This document shows positions 15,501 through 30,500 of a stretch of 64,000 nt of DNA, piece after piece; positions within the stretch are counted from its first letter, which is position 1, and each line of letters begins with the position of its first letter. The notes under the pieces were generated by a model. That model made no database searches, was not told the origin of the DNA, and saw nothing but the letters and a program-made list of their open reading frames with translations. Made by a program: the position numbers and the translations under genes. The DNA comes from Neodontobutis hainanensis (Eukaryota; Chordata; Actinopteri; Gobiiformes; Odontobutidae): NCBI GenBank assembly GCA_024349245.1, contig JALDNG010000102.1, forward strand, positions 530,001 to 594,000. Reading direction: 5' to 3'.

Positions 15501-18500
15501 GATGCACAGATAAATCATTTCTCACATGCAGCTTGAGAGCTCACTACATCGCTATGTATAAACTGCAGTGAGCCGAGCACAAGAGAAGGTCAACTGAAGA
15601 TGCATAGAGAATTAGAAGAACAAGATTTGCCAGTGTCGGCAGGAGCTCTTGCAGGGATCCAGGAGACAGACAGCACGATATGTATGGTCTCTCCAGGGTC
15701 TCGCACTTGCACTGATACTGTCTTTTCTCAACATTTCGCAGGTGCACACCGTTACACACCGTTACACACAAAAAAAACCAAAAACAAATAGAAGTACTTT
15801 TTTTTTCTTTGTTGTTAGAAGCAAGAAGTTACTTTGGCCCCATTTCAGTAAATTACGGGTAGAGTCCCTAGCATTGGCCTTTTTTTAAAGAATTAAAACT
15901 AATGCATTTATTGTCTAAACTACATTAAAGACTCTAAACATGTATAGTGGCTTAAAATGTTTTTGTGTTTTGGGCTTAACCTTTTAAGCCATATGCCTAT
16001 TTTCAAGACCACTGCTTGAAAAATACATACTCATTAGAAATGAGAATATTTCAGCAACAATAAGGTGTATTTGAATAATTTTGGTGTCATTGTAAAGGGA
16101 ACATTGTAGAGATTTGTTAAAAAGTGTTATCATATGAATATGTGTTACTAATGAGAAAATTAAGATAGCAAAACCTTTTCTCTTTGGAATGCTGCTGATA
16201 AGGCTCTTTGATTCATAACATGTAAATACAACATGTGAACATTTTTGGCACAGCCATTTTAATTTAGTCATGTAAATACTTCATGTTTATTTCACTTAGG
16301 GTGTTCAGTACATCCAAATAACTATTTTGGGCATTTTGGAATAAAATATATAATGTGTGCATATATTGACATTTCCCAGACCAATAATAACTACACAAAG
16401 CAAATGAATGTTTGCTTTGTGTAGTTTCTTTGGCTTCTGTCTCCAAGACGCTGTAGAGTGCTGTGGAACACATCTTTGGAATTGGTAGCTTCTCTGCTGT
16501 CATTTGAGAGGGTTGGTGTGTGTTTAACATAAAGAAGAGCTGTTGTAGAGCCTGAAATGTGGCTAGTAGGTTGACAAACCTGAGTTTTTAGGAGTTTGTT
16601 CAGTTGTTAAGTAATCACTCTAGTTGTCATTTGAGCTGTGTTTGGGGCAGGTGAAATATATTCCTCTGAGATTAGTGTATTGTTATACACCCTGTTTAAA
16701 AGGTGATTCTCTGGAGACGCTAGGGTTTTAAAGGTATGATACAACCTGAAAGATTATGGTTATTCCTATCTCTAATTGTTAATGGTACATCTACTTTACA
16801 TTTTCTTAATATACAAAAGCAAAGATACTGTTTTAATGTCAGTATTTGCATAGCTAACGCAGTCATCAACAGGACAACCGACATATAGTGGTTGAAACAT
16901 AAGCTAGATCTGGCATTTCTATTTCAAACTGTGGCAAAGTTGTTAGAGCAGGAGTAATTAGTGTGTGAAATGAGTGTAAGCAAATGTACCTTTTATTCGT
17001 TTTTTATCTCCTCCTCTGTCAGTAAGCCTATCTGTGTGGTGCATGTGCTTGTTTGTATCAAGTAAACATACGAGCACGGGTAAGCTCGTGTACTTTTGTG
17101 CTTCTCATGTGGGAGTTTCTAATGTGTGTGTGTGTGCGTTCCTTCGGCCTACTACTGAACAAACTAATTAAGGAACAAACGCTGCTTCAAACCAACCAGA
17201 AAATTACCTCCCAACTCCAACAGGACGACCCAAGGACAGACAAGCAGGTTCTCTATCACATCCTCTCACAACACACTGCCTAACAACGGCTTAGTTGGTT
17301 TATTGAACATCTAGCATGTGTCATTTGGAACAGCCCACTGAACCCAGTTCCTCTGAATCAAAGACGGGGACTGTTTTGTCTTTAGTGGATAGTTTGTCAT
17401 TGGCACAAACAATAAAAGAGTTTGTCCCATTTTTGTTGATTACTGTCTTTTATGGTCTTTAAGGAGTATTGTCTTACATAGTTAATTTTTCAAAGCAGGT
17501 CGTGCACCTAATCTTTTGATCAGTCCAATTTCTGCAATGAAACATTCCAATAAATACTGTGAAAAAATGGTGAAAATTTTCCTTATCAAATAGGGTTTCC
17601 TAGCTTCAGCATTATAGCGTAGAACAAAAAGGTGCCTAAGAAGAAGTATGGCTTAGATTTACTCCAGGGGTGGCATTTCCTGTCCTGGTTTGGTTCCCAG
17701 ATTTCTTTGAAGATAAAAGCTGATTCTTACTCCACTGCTAAGTTGGGAGGTGTTGACTTCTAATTGATCTGTGGAATAAATTGCAAGTGACTGTCTCTGT
17801 CGGTCAATACAGCAACTCCAGCTAATCCTGTGGTATTTCACAGCCAATAGCTTCCAATTAAGTACCGTCATGTGGAGAGATGTCATTGAGAGTATCAATA
17901 ACATCCACCTGACCCTCTGTTTCTCTTTCGGTTCGTTTTCACAGGCTTTTGTTCTTTCTTTCTTCACATATTACCCATTATCTCTTAGCCATGTACTGGT
18001 GTCATTTTAATTACTTTATTACTGCGATCTACAAAAGGTAGATTTAATTGTCAGTATGATGACTTAACAGTGAACGTTTCCTGTCGCTAATGCCACCTTG
18101 CTGCTAATAACAATGACAATGTTTTTCTTTTCTCTCACTACAGTGAAGACCTGTGGCAGTAATCTTCAAGGGCCATCTGGGACGTTTACATCCCCCAATT
18201 TTCCAATTCAGTATGAGAGCAACGCACAGTGTGTATGGATAATTACGGCTTCAAATCCTAATAAAGTAAGAATTTTTTTATATACTGTATATATATATAT
18301 TCATACATCCTGAAAAGACAATTACCTCAAGATTTGCATTTAACCTGTTCTATTTATGTAAGCTAAGCCAAGTGTTCATTTAAGGGTGTGGCTTACAATT
18401 CGTGGCTGTGAGCCTTTTACTTCACACAAGGCCGCCTCAGCACAGTGGGTGATGATAACAAACTGCCCAGGTGGAGTTTAGGTGGATGTTAAGGTGGAAG

Positions 18501-21500
18501 TGGTGTTTATTATACACAGTATGTTCTGAATTAGAGGATTAGGCCGAGAAATGACATGTCAGCTTAAACATACTAACGTAGATGTAGATGTAGATGTAGG
18601 GTTTAATCCTCTGTGACTTACTGTGTTCAGTTGCAGAGCTACATTTTAATTGAAATTACACAGCAATCCTTATAAGCAATTATAAAGAGAGTGACATTTT
18701 CCACGTAATTGAAATCTGTTAATAATTCATTAAGGGAGAACCCTACATGACATGCTAGTCACAGTGTATCATTGTCTCATCTGTGATTGGTTAATCCCAC
18801 TGAGGGCATTGTGATGGGCAGATGGTGCACATAGGCCACAGGGATCGGTTACAGTGCAGTCCCGGGAGGAAAGGGGATTGGTATTCAGGTAACATCTTCT
18901 AATTCTGCTCAGGGTCACTGTGGTGACCGCGCCGTTGTCCGTGGCAACACCTGCGTCAGCACCGGTGGGACACACATATACATAGCCATAAACACACATA
19001 TGGATACAGTATGCAGACGTTTCTCACACATACATGACTCTCAGACAGAGTGCACAAGGCCTCTGCTTTATGGCCGGGGCAATACATCGTCCTGTGAAGG
19101 CTGCACTATGTATGTGACTGGACAAGGCTACAGTTCGAATGCCCTTCTGTACCCTTGGGGGTCGTTTAGTGCGAGTGTCTATGTAGCAAGATGAAAAATA
19201 TCTGATTATGAACCCCACAACCTAAATGAACAATCTCAGCTGACGTTTACCAGTCATTTTTATGGATCTTTATTCCAAACCACTACATTGATCCTCTTCA
19301 TCATGTGTTGTAATGTGCTATACTTTATCACAGCATGTCATCTTCTGTATCCCATCAGTGTATTACATATCTGCACACACAGTACATGCTGCTAGTGTCA
19401 TTTCTTTCCATCCATCCAGAATCTAATTTATGTAGTATTATAGCCACATCACAAGAAATGACACTTGACTCCACACATCATCAAGGAAATAGGTGTAAAT
19501 ATATATCCAGAAACATAATGTATTACCGAATCCAGTGGTATTAAGCTTCAGATACTGTTAGAGATTTTATTACCAGGAAACTGTTAAATAGCATGAATAT
19601 TACATACCGTTTAATCAACTAAGGTTTGTAACATTTATGTCAATAAACACAATGAGTGGCTTCACATTCTGTAATAATTCCCTTGTGTTTTGTAGATTGT
19701 CTTTACTGAATATAAGAAGTATGTAATATATTTGTATTAATTGTTAATTAGACATAGTAGAACAAAGGCTAGAGGGGAAAAAGCTTTGAGAATATCAACA
19801 TGTTGAGGCTAGGAAAGGTTCGTCATGTATCCACTTTCTGACCTGACGACCCAAAAGTGTTTTATTTTTCAGGAGGTGTAGTTGAACGCCTTAACCCACA
19901 GATCAACCAGTAGGTTACAGGACAAACCATGCATCTTAAATGAACCACCATTTAGAGAAACTGCAGACATAAAAAACACCATCTAACCACCTTTTCCCAT
20001 CTTTTATACTGCACTCAGTAAGAGAAGGCTATCATGTTATATAAAAAGCTAAGTGTAAATGCAAAGTCGACAAGCATGATTGTGTGTTAAATCCATTTCC
20101 ATTTTTTAATCTGCATTGGTGTGGAAGCCATTTCAGTCAATTTCTAACCAAACTTCAATATGTTAATCTACATCAGGCTTTAGGATTAACATCTGTTAAA
20201 TGGGATCAGTTAAGTGTCATTGTGCTTTTATTGAAAAATAGACAAAGATAGACAGTTTAAAGTTTGGGAATTCAATAGTAATTAATCCGTTTTAGAACAG
20301 AAGCATCTGTAGCCCAAGTAGTGACATTTATCACATTAAAGAGAATTTCAAGTAGGTTAACTTTTTATGGTTGTCTTAAAAGAGTGAGCCACAAGAGGAA
20401 ACAAATGCTTTTTAGTCCATTGTAGTGTAGATTGTCCAGACAACCCTTAAAAAGAATTAAAGGTAAATAACTAGCAATTTTTTCCAAATCTAGATATGTA
20501 AAAGGGCTTTTTTACATTTATGGCACAAGTCAATAAGTCTTGAATGTGGCACATGCTGCAGCTCGAGCAGTATTGGCAGCTAAAGAGGAGTTAAGAAGCG
20601 AAATGGCTCAAATTGAATAGAGGCTTTGGCAGCCTGGCAGTGAAAAGACTCTTCTCAATTATGAGGCTGATCAAGGAATGAGAAGAAGCTTAGCTGTAGG
20701 TGAGTGGTCATTTGATCTGTTGAAGAGAAGGACACAATGGGAAGCAATGAAGTCTCAACAGTGTTTAGAATTCTTTTTTGTCACTTTGGCATTATGTCAT
20801 AGTATCTGTGCATGTTTATATGACATTAACAATGCTTGTTTAGTAAAAAAAGCTTATTGGGAAATGTAGAATCATGTTAATTTGAAAAAAAAAAGGCTGT
20901 TGTCGTGTCAAACCCAGGATTGTTGGTTTTAAACAAGACTGGTCTAACTTCACAGACGAATCTAATGTAATAACTGTAAACCAACGTTATTAGACATTAG
21001 AGAATTTTCCCATGCGACCCTGCGTCTCCCACTGGTGGAGCATCTATTTATTCCTTGTACACGTCTCCTCCTATCCCATCTCTTTACTCCCCTTTTTCAT
21101 TCATTCTGTCTCATGCTTAATTTCTCTCTTTTTACAAGAGCCTCCCCCGTCGTCCTCTCCTCCCAGTTTCCCAGAGGCACTGTCCTCACTATTACCCACA
21201 TTCTTCATTAAAGAGCTCAGCCCAGAACCACTGCATTACAATGGAGGAGAGAGAACAAGCGGAAGGAGGTCACATGGGGGGAGAAATCTGTTTTGCACAC
21301 TTTTCTTTGTCTCTATTGCTCCCTTGCCATATTGTACATTTCTCACTGTCCTTTCCTCCAAAATATAGAGCCTCCATATTTTAAACTCTGTCTCTCTGTT
21401 TCTCTTAACTTTATATCAGTCTCTACCTCCTTCCCGCTCAGGTTAAATGTTAATGGGCTTCTATAGCTCTCTGATGTTATTGCTTCATTTAGTTTTGGCA

Positions 21501-24500
21501 GAATGAGCCTTTAGAGCCAATTCATTCGCTCCTCTTCTCATTTAACCTTGGGGATGGCAGGACGGCACGACCATTACAAGACTTCTCCGTTCATTTCGTA
21601 AAAAGATCTAACTGTACTTCTATGACTCTTTACTTTCCAAGTCATTCGGTTTGCTCTTTTCCCTCATCTCATGTACCCATCTCCCGTGATATCTGCAAAT
21701 CAAATCATTTTCATCTTATCGTCTGCTTATGTTGAGGAAGATAAGAAAATAACTTCCAATTTTACATTTCCTCAGTAAAATAGAAGGCCTGATGTGAAAA
21801 CAGTCATAAAACAAGTGTGGTTTGGATATAACTTGACAAAAATATCCTTAAACTTTAATCTAGACGTCTTTCAATGACCAGCTTTATTTTAGATATTTGA
21901 ACAAAGTGTTACCAAAAGATAGATACTCAGATGTGGGGGGACAGTCAGCCTTACATGGAGCTGGGATTGGCCCTAAGACTGGACTTGATTAGATAATTCA
22001 ACAGACATTCTTTTGGATATCCTTTGTTGACCACAATCAGCGAAGTAACTGATTTTAACATTCACAATTAGCTGATTGAACAAGTTTTGACTGTTAACTC
22101 ATTTAGATTTCATTTTCAGTGTTAGTGCTCCCAGCTGTCCATCTAGCTCTTGACATGAAGATACATACAGACATCATTTAGAATGAACAAGCTATTGCTC
22201 CACTACTTTACTGAATATTTAGTGCTCGCATTATGAGAACTACTACGTCAGAAGTGATACAAGATCAGTTAGAGAGTTGGACTTTAGTTTAGTAGCTCAA
22301 GTGACGCACAAAGACCTAATGCCACTGAGACATTACTAAATATTTAATCAAAATTCAAAATGTGCTTTCAGTGTTGAGGGCCAACCTGACAAGCCAAACA
22401 CCCTTATGTTAAAATGTTTCACTCCAAAATGGCTGACTCAAGTATATTTCCGTCAGTGCATAGCAGGTGAACGTTCATTTTGAGCTGTATGACTTTAAGA
22501 TTACTACTCCTGCTTCAGTGTTGCAGAACAGATTTTAATCTTCAGTATTGATCTGAAGAGAACAGATTTAAGTTAGAAACACTGATCTGCAACAGGCACC
22601 AGCCATCTGTTTTTATCCCTTTGCCACTATTTCTTCGGAGTAGGCTCAGGAACATTCAAGAGTAGTGTGACGGTTTACTGTACACTCTATTCTATCCTAT
22701 CTATTATCCTCATGTCCCTCTTCACATTCCTCACCATGTAACCAGGTGTTTCTGATTCCAACACTAACTTTGTCTTCGGTGGACCCTCAGGTACTTGTAT
22801 GGTAGCCTCCCTCACCTCTCTGTCGCCACGACAACCAAAGGAAGTGCTTTATCAAGCAGAAATCCAATTCTGTCGCCTCATTGGCTGGAAGCCATAGATG
22901 AATGGAAAGAAAGAAGGCATGAACCAATTAGAGAGAGCGAGACGGAGAGGGTGACAGCAGAGAGAACAAGAGAGAAAGGGGAGACAGATGCATGAACGCT
23001 AACCCGTTAGAAGAGGAGGAATTCTCTGTGTTTAGTTTGATCAGCCACTGAAAGAGACGTACAGGTCAGAGCAACCATTCGATTGTTATTAATGGGGTTG
23101 GTCTGAGGTGAGTTTAGCCCAGTCTGCACATTCACAGACACATGGAGATTCCACACACAGGCTCGGGTTTGTGCTATGGTATATCTTATACTGTAGCTGT
23201 GTTTAATGCTGTGTGAACTGTGCTGATAAGGCGTTAGAGTGTTCTGTGAAAGCACTTAGACAAATTAATAGAGCATTTTCCACTTTTTTTATTCATTCCA
23301 TTGTTTTTCTCACATTAAGTACAGTGGTTTTTGTAGAGAAAAAAAGAAGCATCCAAACTGTAAAAAAAATATTTTTTAATTAATGCGTCGGAAAACCAGC
23401 GACTAGTTCACACAGATTTGATTTACATTTCAGGATTTTATAAATTTTACACTGCACTTTAAGGTTCCAATTTGGCCTTTTGTCCATTTTTTATAATAAC
23501 ATTTATTATTTTTTGTTATATTTTTAAAAGCTGGTCAGTTAGGTCTTAAACAATATTATTGCTTTATTTTCTCTATAGTGCAATGCTGTTTTCCTAAAAG
23601 AGGAAGTCCGCCATAAGCTTATAGAAATATAGTGTGAAAATGGTGGCTGGCTAATTATACAAATAGACACATTAATCTCTATAAAGCTCTGCTTGTCCCA
23701 GAATGTGTAATGTGCATGCAGGAAACAATGTGTCTGCATCTTTTGCCAGCCAGACTTTGCAGGTTTGCAGGTAATGCTTTAATCCAATCTGTAGCCTTAC
23801 ACGCCGATAAGACTGAGTCAGCATTGTGAGCCATGGGAGCATCACTGTTTCATCTTAGCTTTTCCACATTGAACTATTTTCAGGGCATCTAGGGTGATGG
23901 CTGCACACACTTATCTTACTTTATGCTTATTTAGTTGCTTTACGATGCACCATGCAAATAAATCCTTGTCTGAATGCAACCTAATGTAGCTACATCTTGT
24001 AAAAAGGCAAAAGAAATGGTACCTTTGCACTTCAATGTCTCCTAGTTTCAAAAGTTAAGGTCAGAGTAAGTTTGTCTGTTTATACTTCAACGTTTGCACT
24101 AGTCTTATCATGTCCCCAGAAGTTCAGGTTGGAGATCTTGAAAGGAACAGAGTGCATTTATGATGTCAGCCTCAAACAGAATGTCTGAATGCAAAATATA
24201 AAAAATACTCATAGGTGAAAAAGACATTGATATGCACACAAATACTGCTTGCTCCACTACAGGCATGGCTTGTTTTGGAGGGTGTTTTTGAAGTCGTCTT
24301 GCAGAAAATTCGAAATCGGAAAATTCTTCTTAGGACAAGACAAGCAATTGTGGAGTTGGGGGTGGGCAGAGCAAGGTTTTAGTCCTCCCCAAGGGTCAAG
24401 TCAGAAATCTAGTTTGAAATGTTTGAGCTCTTTCCATTGCACGCATCAAAGACATGCTCATTATTACGCCCGTTCTCTCCTCTGTTTCCTCCACCCCCTC

Positions 24501-27500
24501 TCCTCCCCGTCCCCATCTGCCTCCATCTCCTTCCCTCCCTTTTGCTTTTGGTCTCTGCCAAAATGTGTTTCTTTTTTGGGCTGAGATGAAACAGGAAGTG
24601 TTGGTTTAATAATTCCTGATCAGGGGTTTGTAGTGCTTTTGGTTTTTGCGTCTCTTGCAGTGTTAGAGGTCTTCCTGCCATTGTAAAATACACTGTCATG
24701 CAGTTGTGGAGTCCAGTTATCAAACTCAGACTATTACAATTCAAAATAGTATTATTAAAGTAAAGCAGAGTTCTTGCTAAATAGTATGTATAAAGAGTCT
24801 ATGGACTATCAATTGTCCGTATATGTCCAGTGCCTCATGTTATCATTTAGATTAACATTTCCTTTGAGCTCACAATGATAAATGTAATGTTCATCCATCA
24901 AACTGACAGCTGTGTATTTGTGTTTGAACTGTAGGTAATCCAAATCAACTTTGAAGAATTTGACCTGGAGATAGCATATGACACTCTGACGATCGGAGAC
25001 GGAGGGGAAGTTGGCGATCCCACCACAATTCTCCAAGTGTAAGTATCACAACTGCTATCGTTTTGGAGAAGAAAGAGAATTGTACATAGGACAGCTGCCC
25101 GCATTTTATTACACATATAACATGTTGAAAATATTCCTATCCACACTAAAGTTTAATGTCCATTTTCTTTCTGGTTGTGGTGTTTGCTGCCGGCAGAGTT
25201 TTAAAACCCTCCTCGTTCTGTCTTGCAATTAGACAGCTCGTAAAACAGCAATGTGCATTATGCGTGAGCCACTTAAAAAGATTAACTGTTCTTGACTTTT
25301 AAAAATGCTCTGCTGTGCCCAAATGTATAACAGATGCACAACCTTTACAAAGTGGATGATTCTGATTTAATTTGCCCCGACTGTCACTGTTAAAGTCCAT
25401 GTCTAAAAGGAGCTGGCAGCCCACTACAGTCCGGCCTGTAATGTACTCGAACTGGCCTTCCTGGGGATTTTTCTTCCTGAAAAACACCCAAACCAACGAG
25501 TTCACCTCCACCTCACTTTGTTTTTCCAATTGTAATCTCGGAGAACTAGTATTCTGAATTTGATTATTTGGATATGATTGCAATTATAATAATTATACCT
25601 TTTGTCACAGGACATTGGCCAACAGTGTTATTAGAAGCTAAAATGTAATTGAACTGTTCTGTGTCTGTGTTTTCAGTCTTTCAGGAAGTTTTGTTCCTGA
25701 CCTGATTGTCAGCATGACCCATCAAATGTGGCTCCATCTACAGACGGACGAGAGTGTTGGGTCGATAGGATTCAAGATCAACTATAAAGGTAAGAACTCA
25801 AGCACTGGGAAAGTATTTACTTGGTGTTTCAGTCTCAATGTGAAATACGCATGGGCTCTATGCAGTCCTTTGTTTCTCTCATCGGTGTGCCCTGTTCTCT
25901 GGTTGGTTGCATGTCTATTTGCAGTATTTCGAATCAAAAGGGGTTGAATCTGCATCAGTGGGAAACCCAAGTTATATTCTCAAAACTGTATAAAATAGAA
26001 AATGATTACTAAATCGGAACTAAAACATAAACACAATTACAAGGCCAATAGTTTTATTTATTCCAAGTTACCAAGTACCTTATTTAAATCCTAAATCTTA
26101 TTTTGTACATTTTATGTGCTTGAAAGTCCCAATGTTTATATTAAAATCAACGTCCTTAAGCCCGTCTTTCCAAGTGTAGTCTGCTGGGGATGTTCCTTCT
26201 GAAATTGCAGCAAAGCTTGTGGTAAAGTATTCTTTGTGAGACTGTGGCTTTGGAACTTTGCAGAATTGGCAGGCTTGATAAAATGTGCGTTTTGATCTCA
26301 GATAAAAAGTGGTGTCCATGCTAACTTATGCCTTGTTAGGAATTGGTTAATACATATACATAATACATTTCTGTGCATAAAGCTGGATGCTGGATTTTAA
26401 TAATGAATATTTTTGAGTAAAAGAAATTGCCTAACCTCAGGGAAGTTAGGTAGGAAGTGTTTCTCATTAGATTTCTTAAATTATTTTAGACTCTAGAGTC
26501 GCTCTCAGAAATCTCTGTTTATCTTTCAGCTTTGTCCTAGTTTTAGATCAGTTTAGTGCAAGTTACAACCGGTCATCCATATGATCGATGTAAATCTGAT
26601 TACAGGCCTCGAAACATAGAGGTGAGGTTTGCAGCAGAAATGAACTTTGTGGGCCTCATTTGGGTGCCATCATGTGTTGATTTATCGTCCTAATGAGGTC
26701 ACAGGCTTGTGTCTGGTTATGCAGCGACTTACAAGTACGAGAACAATGACACACTTGTTTTGATTTATTTTTGCCCTTTAGTTTCAGCTGACCTTCATTG
26801 TTAAATTTCAAATGAAACTGCTATGAAGGAGCCATTAAAAGTGGCTTTCCTATTGGCATAGAGTAATACATTTTGTGTTATACAGTATTATATATACTTT
26901 ATATATTTTATAAAAAGTGGTATTAAAGTGGTACTGATAGACTTAACAAAAATTACTTTTAATGTAACAATCTTCCTCATGATTTATCATCTATAAAGTA
27001 CTAAACCCTGATTTAAAAATAGCCTGGGGTCACTCTAACTTATAAGCCATAACGGACGTCTCCTCTGGGGTTTTGCTATAGTTGCATATATCCTCATTCG
27101 TTCTGTCTGAGTCATTTCCTTAAAGAGATCAATAGAAAAATTAATGGAGAGAGGGGCCATTTAAATGCAGCCATGCTTATGGAAATGCTCCATTGGGCGG
27201 CCATAGTGTGCTGCAGATTCGATTTTATTCCTTGGGGATTGAGCTGTTCTTATGCAACACATTGTGCAGACAATGTAAAACTAGAGAGACACTAATGCAC
27301 TTATAACACACTGCATATCACACAAAGATGTGCTCAAGCTTCTTACAGATAAAGGGCAGTTGGTTTACATGTTTTGCAAATAGGTTTTGTAATTGCATTT
27401 GTTATTTAGAAATTGTTTTGTGTGAATAGAAAATGAGGTTAGTGTGGGAGGCCCCACACTTTGGACAAGAAACAAGAGTCAGGTTGCTGTTGACGCTGAT

Positions 27501-30500
27501 GATTCGAGATAATAAATATAATAGTCTGCTCACTTTGTTGATTAAGGACAATAGCATCATGTAGGTAATGACTATATTTATTTAATTTACTGCTAACATT
27601 GCATAAGAAAGAGACATTAGGAGTTCTGCCTCCATCAGCCAATACATATGTGTGAAGGTTTGATCATATGTTTTTGACAGATTTAAGGGAAGGAAATATG
27701 GAAGGGACTGTGTGCACTCATATCCCGCACACCTTGGCTCTGAAAAATAAACACAATCATTAGCTTTAGCCTTGCTGCAAAGTCAGCCATGCACTGTACA
27801 ATGTATGTTTTCTGTGTGCAGTGTGTTAGACAGGCCCTCCATCAGAGAGCCAACGAAGCCATACCGACAAGTCACTCACCTCTTCCCCCTCCTCCTTCCC
27901 TTTCACCCTCTGTCTCCCTGTGCAATTTTTCCTCATTAGCCACCTCTCTATATCTCCAACCGTCTAAAAATCACCAAATTTTCTCCTGGTCGCTCTCCAA
28001 TGCTGTGCTTTTGTGTCGCTACCATCTTCTCTCTCGAGCCGTACTTTCGCAGACACCTGTACTCCTTCGGCTGACCACTTCGCTCCTTTTGCTTCTTCAC
28101 TCTTGCACTTTTCATCTGTCTTGTCACCATTTATCTATTATTAAAGTCAAGGTCACCAAATTGGTTCAGTCTAGTCCCTCTTGTAAGCACCGACTGCATA
28201 TTATTGAAAGAGACACTGTGTTAAATCTGGAATATGAAACATTTATCTCAATCGCCCCCCAGCCTTATGACTGCGGATCATGTCAAAACCCCTGTCTTCC
28301 TTTTTGTGTGACTGTGTGAAAAATATGCTAGCTCGCTGTATGATGCCAGAGTAGCTTTTTGTTTAAAAAAATGGCACGCTATTTTTTTCAAATGCTCATT
28401 GACAGCTACAATGACCAACTTTAGTCTGTGATTGATCAGACATGAGACTATGCACAGCTGGCGTTTGGAAATCATGACACGTCTCTGAAGCTCCACACTT
28501 TCTTTTTTATTTCAACATTATTATTTAATTTAGATAACAGTGGTGAGAGAATTGGATTGAACTGAAGGAAGTGTTATTATATTGCATAATGTTTGTATCT
28601 GAATAGAAATAGCCCTTGGATTGTCATATCTGTAGATTTAAGGTAGCACTGCGACACTGCTGATATCTTTGACATTACAGGGAATTTCTGACTACTCTAT
28701 GAATAAATCATGTTATCATAAGATTATATGTGTCTTAGCACAGACCATAAAGAGGCTTTATTGAGGTTTGAGAGCCTTTTCTATGTGTACATGTGCATGA
28801 CAGTGTTTGAGTTATACTGTACCTAAGCACTTTCAAAGCACAATATTACCTTAATGTTTTTTTATGGTTTGACTTCAGTGACAATAAAACAGCGACTCAG
28901 TCATTTATTTTCATTTTCTTTGCAATGAGAAGAGATATTAAATGCGTCAAAAGCAGGAATGCATTTCAGGCTTTCTTGGTGAGGTATATTAACAGTCATT
29001 TTGACTTAAAAAAAGGTATTTGATGGTTAAAGTCTAGACAACAGGCATAGTACAAATTACTCCATGCTTTATGGCCAAGATTATTTTGGGACTGACATAC
29101 ATATTTATTAGCCTGGTATACCAGAAAGTTTTCCTTTTTTCAAAAGGAGGACAGTCCTGTCCCTTTCTCAAAGCAAATTCTTGACTCTGCGATTTTGCGG
29201 ATGGACCAATCACAAGCCGTTCGTCTGCAGCAGGGTGTGGTTTGCTGACCACGTCATACACAGTAACGCGGCTCACGCGGCTGGTCCAAAACATTTAACA
29301 TGTCGGACGCTGCTATCGAGAGGCTGTTTATTTCTGCTCTTGCCTTGGTCTTGAATAACCAGCAAAGCATAAAAACAATAAAACGGCTCTGGTGTCCGCT
29401 CTACTGCTGGCCATGTTAACTAGTGATGCTCACGTGGCTTCCTTGTTGACAAACGTGTGGTTACGCAGTTTTTGGCATCACATCCGGCGTTTCTCCTCCT
29501 GTAAACCCCGCTCTTGAAATCAAGGTATCAGACTAACTTCTTTGTAAAGAATAGGAAAAGATTTGTGGATGGCCAAGATACATATTTATTAGGCTTTAGT
29601 AAATGCTGTTTTTGTTATTTTCAGCAGGTTTTGGACAAGTGTATTATACATTTCATAGGGGCTTCTAGAAAATGGAAAAACTGTAATACTGACTGGTCTG
29701 AACTAACAGGCTGAAAAGTAAATAATGCTGTAATTGTGACCATGAATGCCTTGAACCGCAGCAAAGGTTTCAGTGTAATTATATTCTGCAACATTGGAAG
29801 ATCACAGAAGTGCTTTGTTGCTGGGTTCATTATGCTTCTAATATTGGGTTACTCTTAATTTTTTGTATAATGAGTGTTTTGTTGGTTGGATACCCTGCCT
29901 TGCCATACTCTGTACCATCTCCAACTCGTTTTTCTTTAGTGATTTCTGAGATGCCACAGAGTGGGATTTTGCGCTCTGCCATTACTTTCTATAATTTAAA
30001 TGCGGCAGCTGCCAATTGGATTGATGCAGGATTCAACACTTCACACAGAGTAAACCTTCTGTTCCACTTAGATATATCATTTCAGTCTTGCCAAGTGAAA
30101 GAGGCACAGATGCTCATTCACCCTTGTTCACCTTTCTCTCACAAAAAACAGATTTTGGCCAGGAATGTGGCAAGTACAGACACCTGTACATCGCACTTGG
30201 ACGGTCAGATGGACGAGTGTCTTGAGAAATGCCAGTCATGAGCAGTGTAAGAAAGACATATGGCTGTACACAGGCCAATGCACTAATAAGGAAACATCAG
30301 TCAGACGAGCTGGCTGCAAAAATATAAAAAAGAAACCAATTAAATTAGAAATATAGAAGCATTCTAAAAGAAAAAAAACATTTGCATTTTGTGAAAATTA
30401 GGACATTGTAATTAGGAGTGTTCAAACAGATTTTCTTTTTGACAATTTGTCTCAGATTAAAGGATAATGCAATCTGATTGTTTTCTTTAGCTTGTTACCA

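Larger units (their letters stand above)
7688..18143. other. intron, 10.5 kb, with several mobile elements
   Basis: The largest intron in the window. It holds a fish dispersed repeat (9502-9600), an RTE/Rex3-like LINE end (9609-10193), a degenerate fish repeat (10864-10976), a hAT-like MITE (11760-12243) and a perfect hairpin (16389-16426). The rest shows no exon-like reading frame and no element I recognise. Confidence 0.7.

Noticed and set aside
21100..28000. Pyrimidine-rich tracts (near 21100-21165, 24476-24550 and 27880-27920) as regulatory or triplex DNA
   Set aside because: They are ordinary in fish introns and lack mirror symmetry good enough to argue for H-DNA.
27789..28319. A 176-codon open frame on the + strand
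   Set aside because: It comes from pyrimidine-rich low-complexity sequence (Ser, Leu, Pro runs) with no domain, splice context or codon pattern of a gene.
29810..30241. A 143-codon open frame on the + strand
   Set aside because: No recognisable domain or neighbouring exon; it fits chance in AT-rich intron sequence.
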